NCBI GenBank assembly: GCA_030612175.1
Contig: JAUWOJ010000001.1
Coordinates: 1 to 52,046 of the forward strand
From: Candidatus Bipolaricaulota bacterium
Lineage (GTDB): Bacteria; Bipolaricaulota; Bipolaricaulia; UBA7950; UBA9294
DNA: 52,046 nucleotides
Reading direction: 5' to 3'
Part shown: piece after piece, positions 24,705 through 33,748 of the stretch
How positions within the stretch are numbered: position 1 is the stretch's first letter
How the letters are laid out: every line of letters begins with the position of its first letter
Program-made: the position numbers and the translations under genes
The notes under the pieces: model-generated
What the model saw: the letters and a program-made list of their open reading frames with translations, nothing else
Database searches by the model: none
What the model was told of the DNA's origin: nothing

Positions 24705-25916
24705 ATGTTAGTGATTAGGGGTGGAACGATCATAACGCCGGATAAGGTCATTGAAGAAGGATCTGTCCTAATTAGTGAAGGGAAGATCGCCCAAGTCGGA
24801 AAAGACATCGCTGTTCCCGCAGGGGCGAAAGTGGTCGAAGCTGGAGGTAAATTCATAATCCCTGGCATGATTGATGCCCACTGTCACACTGGAGTGTTCG
24901 CTGACGGGGTAGGGTGGGAGAAGAGTGACGGTAATGAGATGACCGATCCTATCACTCCTCATCTGAGAGCGATTGATGCCATTCATCCCGATGATATGGC
25001 CTTTAAAGACTTGAGGGAAGCAGGCGTCACGACGATCAACACAGGGCCGGGTAGCGCAAACGTGATCGGCGGTCAGACAGCCGTGATCAAGACCTGGGGC
25101 AAAACAGTTGATGAAATGCTCGTTTGCGCTCCTGTAGCGATGAAAATGGCGCTAGGGGAGAATCCAAAGAGAGTCTATGGAGAGCAAAAGAAAACCCCCT
25201 CTACTCGAATGGGTAATGCCGGAGTGCTTAGGGAATGGCTTATGAAGGCTCAGGACTATCAACAAAAAAGAGAGCGTTATGAGCAGCAACTTGCGGACTA
25301 CACGGCAAATAAAGGTAACGGAAAAGAGCCCGAACCTCCCGAAAGAGACCTTCGTCTGCAAGCGCTTGGCCAAGTCTTGAAGAGAGAGATTCCCGCCCAT
25401 GTACATGCTCATCGCGCTGATGACATGTTGACGGCCTTACGTATAGCGGCCGAATTTGATTTCAGGGTGATTTTTATCCACGCTACAGAAGGATATAAGG
25501 TGGCAGGCATTCTGGCGGAGGAAGGTATCCCTTGCGTAGTCGGCCCAATCCTCTTTTCGCGGACCAAGTATGAGCTGCGCGGTATGAACCCTAAGAATCC
25601 AGCGATACTTTCAGAAGCCGGTGTGAAGGTAGCTATTCAGACCGATCAGATGTCCGCTGTGAAGTACATTCTGTTTGACGCTGCTCTTGCAGTAAGAGAG
25701 GGAATGGATGAACAGGAGGCAATCAAAGCAATCACCATTTACCCAGCAGAGATTCTGGGAATAGCGAACAGAGTTGGAAGCCTCGAAGAAGGAAAAGACG
25801 CAGATATAGTAATCATGAGCGGTCCCCCTTTGGATGTAAAGGATTCAAGAGTAGAGAGGGTATTTATCGCCGGTAGGCAGATATACAACCGAGAAACTGA
25901 GAAAGCAAGAACGTGA
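24705..25916 (+). CDS. Amidohydrolase, imidazolonepropionase-like family
   Basis: A 403-residue metal-dependent amidohydrolase with the N-terminal beta-sandwich (LVIRGGTIITPDKVIEEGSVLISEGKIAQVG) and metal ligands His59 and His61 in GMIDAHCHTG, later histidines in PAHVHAHRADD and FIHATEGYK, and the catalytic-type aspartate in VAIQTDQMSA. A charged helical insertion (about residues 185-215, QKRERYEQQLADYTANK, then PEPPERD) is typical of one branch of this family. GAGGAG precedes the ATG. It lies 18 bases after the D-cysteine desulfhydrase-like gene and 9 bases before hyuA, so it belongs to that operon. The substrate is unknown; a cyclic amide or ureide would suit the neighbours. Confidence 0.88.
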   Translation: MLVIRGGTIITPDKVIEEGSVLISEGKIAQVGKDIAVPAGAKVVEAGGKFIIPGMIDAHCHTGVFADGVGWEKSDGNEMTDPITPHLRAIDAIHPDDMAFKDLREAGVTTINTGPGSANVIGGQTAVIKTWGKTVDEMLVCAPVAMKMALGENPKRVYGEQKKTPSTRMGNAGVLREWLMKAQDYQQKRERYEQQLADYTANKGNGKEPEPPERDLRLQALGQVLKREIPAHVHAHRADDMLTALRIAAEFDFRVIFIHATEGYKVAGILAEEGIPCVVGPILFSRTKYELRGMNPKNPAILSEAGVKVAIQTDQMSAVKYILFDAALAVREGMDEQEAIKAITIYPAEILGIANRVGSLEEGKDADIVIMSGPPLDVKDSRVERVFIAGRQIYNRETEKART

Positions 25917-25925
25917 TCGGAACAT

Positions 25926-27986
25926 ATGGCTCAGATGTTAATAGGAGTTGATATCGGTGGAACATTCACCGATATTGTCGTCACTGACGCGGGGCGCCTT
26001 CACTTGTTGAAAACTGCTTCGACCCCACAGAACCCAGCTGACGGAGTCATTGCCGCGCTATCCCACCTCATCCAGCGGGGAGTGATCATTCCCGAACAGG
26101 TAGAACGAATTGTGCATGGTTCCACTGTGGCAACCAATGCTCTTCTAGAGGGAACGTGGGCAAAGACCGCTCTTGTAACAACGCAGGGCTTCCGTGATGT
26201 TCTGGAAATTGGGCGACAGAATCGCCCAAAACTGTACGATCTGTTCTTCGAGCGACCCTTCCCTATGGTTTCACGAGATCTTCGCTTTGAGGTAGCGGAG
26301 CGGGTAGATGCTCAGGGAAACGTCATCCGGCCATTAGTAAGAGAGGATGTACAGCAACTGCTCCCCCGCTTGCGCGAGACGGGTGTGAATGCGGTAGCTG
26401 TAGTGTTTCTTTTCTCCTACCTGAACCCAACACATGAGCAGGCAATCGGGGATTCTATCGCTACCGCCTTGAACATACCAGTGATCCTGTCCAGCGACAT
26501 CTTCCCTGAGTTTCGCGAGTTTGAGCGAACGTCAACTACGGTGGTGAGCGCGGCCCTTCGACCGATCATCGGAGACTACCTAACCTCGTTGGAAGGCGGC
26601 GCAAGCGAGAACGGATTGACTACCCGCTGGCAGATCATGCAGTCGAATGGAACTATTACCAGCACGGATTATGCCCAAACAAACCCCGCGCGGATCCTCC
26701 TCTCCGGTCCGGCGGCAGGAGTTGAAGGAGCCCGAGTAGTTGGCAAGCTTACTGGGTTCAACGATCTGATCACATTAGATATGGGAGGGACAAGCTGCGA
26801 TGTCTCGCTCATCCGGGATGGCATTCTCAGTCGGACGACAACAGGGCAAGTCGGCAGCTACCCGGTAGCGCTTCCGATGGTCGACATCCACACCATAGGG
26901 GCTGGAGGGGGAAGCATTGCCTGGATCGATCGTGGCGGCGCCTTGCGTGTCGGGCCACAAAGTGCGGGGGCATCCCCTGGACCAGCCTGTTACGACCATG
27001 GCGGCCTGGAACCGACGGTTACCGACGCTCACCTTGTGCTGGGGCATCTTCTTGCCTCCTATCCCGTTGGGGAACTCGATAATCTTAACATAGCTGCCGC
27101 AAGAACGGCAGTGGACAAAATAGCCAATCCGCTCGGTATCACAGCTGAAGAAGCTGCTCTTGGTATGCTTGAAATAGCGGATGCCGCCATGGAGCGAGCG
27201 ATTCGGGTAATCTCGATTGAGCGGGGATACGATCCGCGTGAATTCTCCCTCCTCGCTTTCGGCGGCGCTGGTCCATTGCACGCTGTCTCTATCGCCCAAC
27301 GGCTTGCCATTCCTAGGGTAATCGTTCCTGCCGTAGCCGGCGTGCTGTCTGCGTTCGGTCTCGTTGCCGCGGAGGTCGGACACGATCTCAGCCAAGGCGT
27401 TCTACGGCCGTTGCATGAGTGCGAGCCGGCAATGATTGAGGGAATTCTTTCGCAGTTGTGTGAACGTGCGCAAATCGAGCTCACAGCGGAAGGGGTAGAG
27501 AAAGGAGCGATTCGCTTCCACATTTCAGCGGATCTGCGCTACTTGAGACAGGCACATGAGCTCAACGTGCCACTCCTGGACCTAAGTGCAAAGGATACCG
27601 AACCATCGGCGATTGACACCATGTTCATGAGCCGGATTGTGTCAGCGTTCCACGTGGAACACTTCCGGCGGTATGGACATGCTGCCAACGAGGAAGCCAT
27701 AGAACTAGTTGCCTTAAGGGTACGCGCGGTGGGACCTCCAACAGAAGTGTCACCTACAGGAACACTCAGGGAAAAAGAGCAGGAATACGAAACAACAAGG
27801 GTGAATTCCTGGTTCACGAAGGAAGGCCCGATGGAAGCGCATGTGGTACACCGTAGCGATCTTCTCCCCGAGAGCGACCTCGTTGGGCCGTCAATCGTGT
27901 TTAGTGAAGATACAACAACCCTTCTGCCACCAGGAACGAGTGGTCGGATCGATAAGCACGGTAACCTGATCTTGGAGATCCGATGA
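25926..27986 (+). CDS. hyuA: Hydantoinase/oxoprolinase subunit A (HyuA)
   Basis: A 686-residue ASKHA-type ATPase subunit. It has IGVDIGGTFTDIVV at residues 5-18, GSTVATNALLEG, LLSGPAAGVEGARVVG, DMGGTSCDVSLI and GYDPREFSLLAFGGAGPLHA. Together with subunit B it performs ATP-dependent opening of cyclic amides such as 5-oxoproline, N-methylhydantoin or hydantoins, or in some relatives carboxylates acetone/acetophenone. Length is normal for this shorter, separate-subunit form. The stop overlaps the hyuB start by 4 bases (ATGA). The D-amino-acid enzymes around it favour an amide-opening role. Confidence 0.94.
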   Translation: MAQMLIGVDIGGTFTDIVVTDAGRLHLLKTASTPQNPADGVIAALSHLIQRGVIIPEQVERIVHGSTVATNALLEGTWAKTALVTTQGFRDVLEIGRQNRPKLYDLFFERPFPMVSRDLRFEVAERVDAQGNVIRPLVREDVQQLLPRLRETGVNAVAVVFLFSYLNPTHEQAIGDSIATALNIPVILSSDIFPEFREFERTSTTVVSAALRPIIGDYLTSLEGGASENGLTTRWQIMQSNGTITSTDYAQTNPARILLSGPAAGVEGARVVGKLTGFNDLITLDMGGTSCDVSLIRDGILSRTTTGQVGSYPVALPMVDIHTIGAGGGSIAWIDRGGALRVGPQSAGASPGPACYDHGGLEPTVTDAHLVLGHLLASYPVGELDNLNIAAARTAVDKIANPLGITAEEAALGMLEIADAAMERAIRVISIERGYDPREFSLLAFGGAGPLHAVSIAQRLAIPRVIVPAVAGVLSAFGLVAAEVGHDLSQGVLRPLHECEPAMIEGILSQLCERAQIELTAEGVEKGAIRFHISADLRYLRQAHELNVPLLDLSAKDTEPSAIDTMFMSRIVSAFHVEHFRRYGHAANEEAIELVALRVRAVGPPTEVSPTGTLREKEQEYETTRVNSWFTKEGPMEAHVVHRSDLLPESDLVGPSIVFSEDTTTLLPPGTSGRIDKHGNLILEIR

Positions 27987-29620
27987 TGAAAAATGCTGTC
28001 TTGATTGATCCGATCACCCTCGAAGTGCTGCGGCACGCTCTTACTGCTGTGGCAGAAGAGATGAACGCGAACCTGATTCGTACCGCTTACAGTCCCAATA
28101 TCAAGGAGCGCCATGATTGTTCCTGCGCGATATTCGACCGACATGGAAGGATGGCAGCACAGGCTGAGTCAATTCCCGTACACCTCGGAGCGATGCCTTT
28201 CTCCGTTGCGGAGGCCATTCATAGGATTTCGACCTTCCACATTGGGGACGTCATTGTCCTCAACGATCCCTACTTTGGGGGTGCGCATCTACCTGACATC
28301 ACCTTCATCGCACCTGTTTTTGTAGAGAGGGTATTGTTCGCCTTTGTCGCTTGTCGCGCACACCACGCCGACATCGGTGGAAAGGAGCCAGGGAGTGTGG
28401 CTGGAGATACTACGGAGATCTATCAGGAAGGGTTGCGTATCCCCCCAATAAGCCTGTGGAGGGAAGGTCATCTCGATCAAGATCTCGTCGATCTTATCTT
28501 ATTGAACGTACGTACTCCCCAGGAACGAATGGGTGACCTACGAGCCCAACATGCGGCTTGTGAGACTGGAATCGAGCGAATGCAGGCCCTGGCCACTCGT
28601 TTCGGAGCCGGTCTATTGAGTAGCGGGATGAAAGCAGTCATGGCCTATTCCGAGCGCCGGATGCGTGCAGAGATTGCCCAACTTCCAAAGGGTACCGCCA
28701 CCTATGAAGATTTCCTCGATGGTGATGGAATTACCGACAATCCGATCCGGATTGTCGGTAAGGTGACGATTCGTGATAAAACGGTGCAAGTTGACTTCAC
28801 AGGTACAGCCCCAGTTACGGCCGGTCCGGTGAATGCAGTCTATGCAGTGACCGCCTCGGCAACATACTTCACGATACGGGCGCTTACTGATCCTGAGATC
28901 CCTCCAAACGCCGGATGCTACCTGCCAATTGAGATCGTTGCACCGTCGAACACTGTGGTTAATGCCAATCCGCCAGCACCAGTGGTGGGAGGCAATCTAG
29001 AGACGTCACAACGCATCGTTGATGTAATCCTCGGTGCGTTCGCCCAGCTCTGTCCGCGGCGAGTGATTGCTGCCTGTCAGGGGACGATGAATAACCTCAC
29101 CATTGGCGGGGTGAATCCAACAACTGGTGAGCCCTACACCCTGTATGAGACAATTGCGGGCGGATTTGGGGCGCGGCCGAACATGGACGGGGTTGATGGC
29201 GTGCATTCTCATATGACGAATACATTCAACACACCGGTGGAGGCGCTAGAGACTGCCTACCCTCTTCGTGTCGAACGGTACGAGTTGATTTCAGGGAGTG
29301 GTGGCAAGGGCCGTTTTCGTGGCGGGTTGGGGATACGCCGGGATATCACAGTCATCGGCCACACGGCACGCGTTTCGCTGCTCGCCGACCGACGGCAAAC
29401 ACAGCCGTATGGATTGAATGGTGGTGAGCCTGGAAAAGTGGGAGAAAATGTGTTGATTCGGAGTGGTAAAGAGATACCACTTCCCGGAAAAGGCGCTGTC
29501 ACGCTGCACGCAGGGGAAACGGTAAGCCTGCGCACTCCAGGTGGCGGAGGGTACGGGAATGCTGCTGAACGCGACAGAGGGGCCATCGAGCGTGATCGCC
29601 GCGAAGAGAGGATGTGCTGA
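27983..29620 (+). CDS. hyuB: Hydantoinase/oxoprolinase subunit B (HyuB)
   Basis: A 545-residue partner of HyuA. It shows DPITLEVLRHALTAVAEEMNANLIRTAYSPNIKERHDCSCAIFD at the N-terminus, IVLNDPYFGGAHLPDITFIAPVF, FVACRAHHADIGGKEPGS (with likely metal-binding His-His-Asp) and the glycine-rich C-terminal GSGGKGRFRGGLGIRRD. It is coupled to hyuA by a 4-base overlap. The dimer hydrolyses or carboxylates small cyclic or ketone substrates with ATP. I infer oxoproline or hydantoin as substrate because a D-glutamate-cyclase-like gene and other D-amino-acid enzymes occur in the window. Confidence 0.94.
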   Translation: MMKNAVLIDPITLEVLRHALTAVAEEMNANLIRTAYSPNIKERHDCSCAIFDRHGRMAAQAESIPVHLGAMPFSVAEAIHRISTFHIGDVIVLNDPYFGGAHLPDITFIAPVFVERVLFAFVACRAHHADIGGKEPGSVAGDTTEIYQEGLRIPPISLWREGHLDQDLVDLILLNVRTPQERMGDLRAQHAACETGIERMQALATRFGAGLLSSGMKAVMAYSERRMRAEIAQLPKGTATYEDFLDGDGITDNPIRIVGKVTIRDKTVQVDFTGTAPVTAGPVNAVYAVTASATYFTIRALTDPEIPPNAGCYLPIEIVAPSNTVVNANPPAPVVGGNLETSQRIVDVILGAFAQLCPRRVIAACQGTMNNLTIGGVNPTTGEPYTLYETIAGGFGARPNMDGVDGVHSHMTNTFNTPVEALETAYPLRVERYELISGSGGKGRFRGGLGIRRDITVIGHTARVSLLADRRQTQPYGLNGGEPGKVGENVLIRSGKEIPLPGKGAVTLHAGETVSLRTPGGGGYGNAAERDRGAIERDRREERMC

Positions 29621-29723
29621 GTAAGACTATTTCTCAATGAACAGGGACGGAACTTTTCATATACTCTACAAGAAAAGCGGAGAAAGAAGCGTAGCATTTG
29701 ACCCTCACGGAGGAGGAGGATTG

Positions 29724-30893
29724 ATGAATAAGCACAAGGAAAGGATCTGCGCATACATCGATGAAATTAGGGAGCAGCTCTTCAATGTAAGCAAGGATAT
29801 CTACGATCATCCAGAGCTGAAGCTTGAGGAACACAGGGCATCAAAGCTACTTGCTGAACACCTGCGCCAAGTAGGATTTTCCGTCCAGCTTGGCGTTGCA
29901 GGACTACAGACAGCTATCGAGGCCGTTCACCCAGTAGCGACCGCTGGTCCTACAGTCGCGATTCTTGGCGAATACGACGCCCTGCCTGGGATCGGACACG
30001 CCTGCGGACACAACTTGATTGCCGCAGCCGCCCTTGGCGCGTGTCTTGCCCTCGGGCAAATCAAAGCCGAGCTTTCAGGGAGACTTATCTTCTTCGGCAC
30101 TCCAGCAGAAGAAGGAGGTGGCGGTAAGGTGATCATGGTTGATGCTGGTCTGTTCAACGACGTCGATGCGGCAATGATGTTTCATCCTTCCTCAAATACA
30201 GTGGTGCAGCGTGGCAGTTTGGCAATCACCGAAGTCGAGATTAAGTTCGCGGGCAAGGCGGCACACGCGTCTGGTTCACCGGAGAAGGGAATAAACGCCT
30301 TAGATGCGGTCATTCAGACATTCAACGGCATCAACGCCTTACGTCAGCATATTAAGGATGGAGCGCGCATTCATGGAATCATCTCCGATGGAGGGGAAAA
30401 GCCAAACATTGTTCCCGAACATGCAGCTGCCTCGTTCTATGTACGTGCACAACAGACTGATTACCGCGATGAGCTTCTAGAGAAGCTACACAATTGCGCT
30501 AAGGGAGCGGCCCTTTCCACAGGCGCAACTCTATCTTTTGAGACAGTGGGACACGCCTATAAGGCAATGCGCCCGAGCCATGTTTTGGGAGACTTGTTCA
30601 CACATAATCTGGAGGTGCTGGGCGAACCACTAAACCCGCCCTCGGCCGGTGCCGGAATGGGGTCCACTGATATGGGTGACGTTACTCACGCCGTTCCCGG
30701 GATTCACGCGTATATCCAAATCTGTGGAGAAGAAGTCGCCGGCCACTCGCTCGAGTTTGCTAAGGCTTCAATATCCAAGCGTGGTCAAGAAGCAATGCTT
30801 ACCGCCGCCAAGGCATTAGCAATGACAGCAGTTGATCTATTCACAGATCCCAAGGCGGTAACGCAGATAAGAGAGGAGTTTCAATCATCTTAA
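29724..30893 (+). CDS. M20D-family amidohydrolase/aminoacylase (AbgB-like)
   Basis: A 389-residue zinc hydrolase beginning at ATG 29724 behind a GGAGGAGGA ribosome site. Residues 88-99 (PGIGHACGHNLI) contain the metal ligands Cys94 and His96, Glu129-Glu130 lie in TPAEEGGGGK, and the dimerisation/lid domain begins near VEIKFAGKAAHASGSPEKG. M20D members cleave N-acyl, N-carbamoyl-like or aminobenzoyl amides, for example p-aminobenzoyl-glutamate, or indole-acyl amino acids. It is the last gene of the hyu operon and ends one base from the convergent yidD. It could release the amino acid from the product of the HyuAB step; that is inference. Confidence 0.9.
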   Translation: MNKHKERICAYIDEIREQLFNVSKDIYDHPELKLEEHRASKLLAEHLRQVGFSVQLGVAGLQTAIEAVHPVATAGPTVAILGEYDALPGIGHACGHNLIAAAALGACLALGQIKAELSGRLIFFGTPAEEGGGGKVIMVDAGLFNDVDAAMMFHPSSNTVVQRGSLAITEVEIKFAGKAAHASGSPEKGINALDAVIQTFNGINALRQHIKDGARIHGIISDGGEKPNIVPEHAAASFYVRAQQTDYRDELLEKLHNCAKGAALSTGATLSFETVGHAYKAMRPSHVLGDLFTHNLEVLGEPLNPPSAGAGMGSTDMGDVTHAVPGIHAYIQICGEEVAGHSLEFAKASISKRGQEAMLTAAKALAMTAVDLFTDPKAVTQIREEFQSS

Positions 30894-30894
30894 C

Positions 30895-31107
30895 CTATGG
30901 TAGCGGATCGTATCCACCAGGATGGAAGGGGTGACAACGCAGAATGCGGCGCAATACGAGATAGCTGCCCTTAACTGAACCATATTTATGGATAGCTTCT
31001 TTTCCGTATTGCGAACAGGTCGGATAGAAACGACACCTCCGCCCGAAAACAGGAGAAAGATATCTTTGGTAAAGCACTATCCCACATACTAACCACTTCC
31101 TTAACAT
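30895..31107 (-). CDS. yidD: Membrane protein insertion efficiency factor YidD
   Basis: A 70-residue protein (72 if the GTG at 31113 is used) with the YidD signature: YQRYLSPVFGRRCRFYPTCSQYGKEAIHKYG and, near the end, RCHPFHPGGYDP. YidD is an amphipathic, membrane-associated helper in Sec/YidC-dependent insertion. Normally it sits between rnpA and yidC; here it is alone on the minus strand, convergent with the hydrolase gene and divergent from hsp20. Confidence 0.93.
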   Translation of the reverse strand: MLRKWLVCGIVLYQRYLSPVFGRRCRFYPTCSQYGKEAIHKYGSVKGSYLVLRRILRCHPFHPGGYDPLP

Positions 31108-31135
31108 GTCCACAGCTTATCTTCTTTCTCTTCCC

Positions 31136-31164
31136 TTGACAAGGAGCTCAGACTATGCTATAAT
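31136..31164 (+). promoter_or_regulatory. Perfect-consensus sigma-70 promoter of hsp20
   Basis: TTGACA (31136-31141), a 17-base spacer and TATAAT (31159-31164). It is the only promoter in the window that I found with both boxes and spacing at consensus. It is followed at once by a CIRCE-like inverted repeat, so high constitutive strength is presumably held down by a repressor. Confidence 0.9.
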
Positions 31165-31168
31165 ATTT

Positions 31169-31195
31169 TTAGCAGTTAACTAGTGAGACTGCTAA
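31169..31195. promoter_or_regulatory. CIRCE-like operator (predicted HrcA site)
   Basis: TTAGCAGTT (31169-31177), nine bases, then GACTGCTAA (31187-31195). Length and 9-9-9 spacing equal the CIRCE element TTAGCACTC-N9-GAGTGCTAA, with two differences per arm that largely keep symmetry. It overlaps the expected transcription start, as CIRCE does at HrcA-controlled chaperone genes. HrcA itself is not in the window. Confidence 0.75.
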
Positions 31196-31220
31196 TTCCG
31201 CGATTTAGGAGGTAGTTAAT

Positions 31221-31673
31221 ATGTCTAGAACACTTGCCAGGATATGGAATGAGCCGCTGCTATTAGGGACGGGCCTCTCTCGAATGTTGGATGAGTTCTC
31301 TCGCGACTTTAGTCACGTGGGTTTCGATATTGCACCGAGTTTTGGCCGAAGTGACGTCTACGAGCAGAACCACAACCTAATCTTTGAAGCTGAGCTTCCT
31401 GGGATGAAAAAGGAAGATATCGCAATCAAGGTGGAGGACGACCAGCTATGCATTTCCGGTGAAATGAAGAGAAACGAGAAAGTAGGAGAAGAGAACTATT
31501 TCCGCATGGGGCGTCGCTATGGGCGCTTCCAGCGATCTTTCCCTCTTCCTTCCAATGTTATTGACAGGGATAGAATCACTGCGAGTGTTGAGAATGGAAT
31601 ACTCAGAGTTTCTGTTCCACTGAAAGAATCGCTGAAAGAGCGAGAAAAAGCGATTGACATCAAGGTTAAGTAA
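31221..31673 (+). CDS. Small heat-shock protein, Hsp20/alpha-crystallin family
   Basis: A 150-residue cytoplasmic chaperone that holds unfolding proteins. The alpha-crystallin domain (about residues 38-145) shows SDVYEQNHNLIFEAELPGMKKEDI, EENYFRMGRRYGRFQRSFPLP and the hallmark VENGILRVSVPL. AGGAGGT lies seven bases before the ATG. It is a single-gene unit with its own consensus promoter, CIRCE-like operator and a strong terminator. Confidence 0.96.
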   Translation: MSRTLARIWNEPLLLGTGLSRMLDEFSRDFSHVGFDIAPSFGRSDVYEQNHNLIFEAELPGMKKEDIAIKVEDDQLCISGEMKRNEKVGEENYFRMGRRYGRFQRSFPLPSNVIDRDRITASVENGILRVSVPLKESLKEREKAIDIKVK

Positions 31674-31698
31674 TAAGTCTTAGTAACAATGAGAGTGA

Positions 31699-31733
31699 GA
31701 AAGCCTCGGCAAATTGCCGGGGCTTTCTTCTTT
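31699..31733 (+). terminator. Rho-independent terminator of hsp20
   Basis: GAAAGCCTCGGC (31699-31710) pairs with GCCGGGGCTTTC (31716-31727) over a five-base AAATT loop, 12 pairs with one G-U, followed by TTCTTT. Confidence 0.88.
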
Positions 31734-31980
31734 AGGTTGTTGTGCGCGGCGAGCAGAAAGAGGCACGACGCGCTCGCGTTTTAGAAAGATGCGCAAACAA
31801 CTACTAGTGTTGCCCAGGAAAGGTAAGCAACCACCAAGGTAACTACAAGTCGGCCTGTTCATTGCTAGAAAGCTGTGTCAGCCCATGCATTGCTGAGTGC
31901 AATGTTGCATATGCACAGCCTTAACTGTTGACAAGAATCAGCAAATGGAGGGGATATCTTGGCATAGGGACAGCAGGAAG

Positions 31981-32008
31981 TTGACAAGGCAATTCAGATA
32001 GATAGTAT
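31981..32008 (+). promoter_or_regulatory. Promoter of the second peptide-transporter operon
   Basis: TTGACA (31981-31986), a 16-base spacer and TAGTAT (32003-32008), leaving a leader of about 105 bases before the binding-protein gene. Confidence 0.55.
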
Positions 32009-32118
32009 ATTGAAAAGAACAACGAAAAAGGGGGTGTGATAGCAGCAATCGTAACCACGTTCATGAGTGTTTCGGCACAGCACGGGGAATTCAATGCTAA
32101 GCTTAGGAGGTTTGAGAG

Positions 32119-33669
32119 ATGTTTAGAAGAAGTTTGCTAGTGATGTTGAGCGTAGTTCTGGTTGCAGCCTTTTCCTTGACAGTTTTGGCTTCGCCGGAAG
32201 ATGGAGTTTTGGTGTTTGGCGCTACAGGAGAGCTGCGAACGCTTGATCCACACGTTTCAGTGGACAACAATGCGTGGCGCGCTATCTATTATTGTTACGA
32301 TCGCTTAGTGGAGTTCAAGCTGGGAACTACCGAGCTAGTCCCAGGGTTGGCCACATCGTGGGATATCGCAGATGATGGGCTTACGTACACTTTTCATCTT
32401 CGGGAAGGCATCAAGTTCATCGATGGGACGCCATTCAACGCTGAAGCGGTAAAGTTCAACTTCGACCGCCTATTTGCTATGGGACTTGCTCCTTCAGGCA
32501 CATTCGGATTTATTGATAAAGTTGAAGTGGTGGATGACTACACGGTGAACTTTGTCTTGAAGGAAGCGTTTATCCCCGGCATTTCAAGTTTTGCCACCGA
32601 TCAAGGATGCATCGTCAGTCCTGGAGTGATGGAACAGGAGGTAGCAGGGGATTGGGCTCAAGATTGGCTAGCGGAGCATTCAGCAGGAACAGGACCCTTT
32701 TACGTCGATGAGTGGACCCACGGAGTCCGGGTTGTCCTTGCCAGGAATGACAGCTACTGGGGTGAACCAGCCAAGCTGGAAAAAGTGAGTATAAGGTACA
32801 TTCCAGAAGCAGCCGATCTTCGGATGCTTCTTGAGACTGGCGAGGTCGATATAGGAGAGAAGCTTACCGTAGACCAAATTGAGGCCATGAAGGGAACGCC
32901 AGGCATTGCTGTATTCGAAGCGCCCTCCTTCTGCTGCCACTATGTATACATGAACTGTCAGAGGCCCTATCTGAATGATGTCAGGGTGCGACAGGCCATT
33001 TCCTACGCGGTTAACTACCGGGGAATCACCGACGATCTGTGGCGGGGAACAGCTACCCAAATGCGGGGGCCGATTCCGGTAGGACTGGTTGGCCATGACG
33101 AAAATGTCTTCCAGTATCAGCAAGATCTAGAGAAGGCAAGAGAGCTCCTAGCCGATGCAGGATACCCGGGCGGCGGGTTCACCCTCAAGATCATGCACGC
33201 CCCCGTCATCCCAGAGTGGCGACCTATGGCGCTAGTTATTCAGGAAGGCTTGGCCGAGATCGGCATCAAGCTTGAAATTGAAAGCTATGCTTGGGCCACG
33301 CTACGTGACAAATTGAATACGGGAGACTTCGATCTATCTCACGGCTATTGGACCCCAGACTACGCGGACGCTGATATGTTTACCTGGTTCTGGTTCTACT
33401 CCCAAAACTGGGGGCTAGCTGGTAATCGCTCATGGTACAAGAATGTCGTGATGGATAACCTTGTCACCCAATCGCGGATAGAAGTGGACCCAGACAAACG
33501 ATTGGCGCTTTTCCAGGGCATTCAGTGGATCGCTGTGAGTGATGCCGTTTACCTCTATCTCCTGCAGACGGACTACCAGATTGTGATGCGTGATTGGGTA
33601 AAGGGTTATGTTTACAACCCAATGTTACTTAACATGCCCAATTTCCCTGGTATGTACATCGAGAAGTAG
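32119..33669 (+). CDS. Peptide ABC transporter substrate-binding protein (SBP family 5), second copy
   Basis: A 516-residue periplasmic protein with a signal peptide cut near LAS-PEDG (about residue 25) and no lipobox. Family features include LVFGATGELRTLDPHVSVDN, YTFHLREGIKFIDGTPFNAEAV, VRVRQAISYAVNYRGI and LLADAGYPGGGFTLKI. AGGAGGTTT precedes the ATG. It is the first gene of an operon with two permeases, a dipeptide epimerase and an oxoamine-synthase-like enzyme, so its cargo is probably a dipeptide such as Ala-Glu from peptidoglycan or protein. Confidence 0.94.
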   Translation: MFRRSLLVMLSVVLVAAFSLTVLASPEDGVLVFGATGELRTLDPHVSVDNNAWRAIYYCYDRLVEFKLGTTELVPGLATSWDIADDGLTYTFHLREGIKFIDGTPFNAEAVKFNFDRLFAMGLAPSGTFGFIDKVEVVDDYTVNFVLKEAFIPGISSFATDQGCIVSPGVMEQEVAGDWAQDWLAEHSAGTGPFYVDEWTHGVRVVLARNDSYWGEPAKLEKVSIRYIPEAADLRMLLETGEVDIGEKLTVDQIEAMKGTPGIAVFEAPSFCCHYVYMNCQRPYLNDVRVRQAISYAVNYRGITDDLWRGTATQMRGPIPVGLVGHDENVFQYQQDLEKARELLADAGYPGGGFTLKIMHAPVIPEWRPMALVIQEGLAEIGIKLEIESYAWATLRDKLNTGDFDLSHGYWTPDYADADMFTWFWFYSQNWGLAGNRSWYKNVVMDNLVTQSRIEVDPDKRLALFQGIQWIAVSDAVYLYLLQTDYQIVMRDWVKGYVYNPMLLNMPNFPGMYIEK

Positions 33670-33690
33670 GAAAACCAGAGAGGAGAAATC

Positions 33691-33735
33691 TGCGGAAGGA
33701 CAGCTGCTTGAGCCAAAAGCGGTTGTTCTTCCGTA
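33691..33735 (+). other. Intercistronic hairpin between second binding-protein and permease genes
   Basis: CGGAAGGACAGCT (33693-33705) pairs with GGTTGTTCTTCCG (33721-33733), 13 pairs of which three are G-U, extended by two outer pairs; the loop is 15 bases. No T-run follows. Position and design match the hairpins at 4765-4807, 45110-45139 and 51280-51305. Confidence 0.75.
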
Positions 33736-33748
33736 TTAACAAGATACG

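Larger units (their letters stand above)
31674..32118. other. 445-base intergenic region between hsp20 and the second peptide-transporter operon
   Basis: It holds the hsp20 terminator (31699-31733) and, at its right end, the promoter and leader of the next operon. A second TTGACA at 31928-31933 lacks a good -10 box at the right distance. I see no gene or structured RNA in 31740-31925. Confidence 0.55.

Noticed and set aside
26775..27395. Long open frame antisense to hyuA (and similar antisense frames in hyuB, nadE and the third binding protein)
   Set aside because: They lie wholly inside strongly recognised genes, show no domain-like sequence or ribosome site, and arise from the codon bias of the sense gene.
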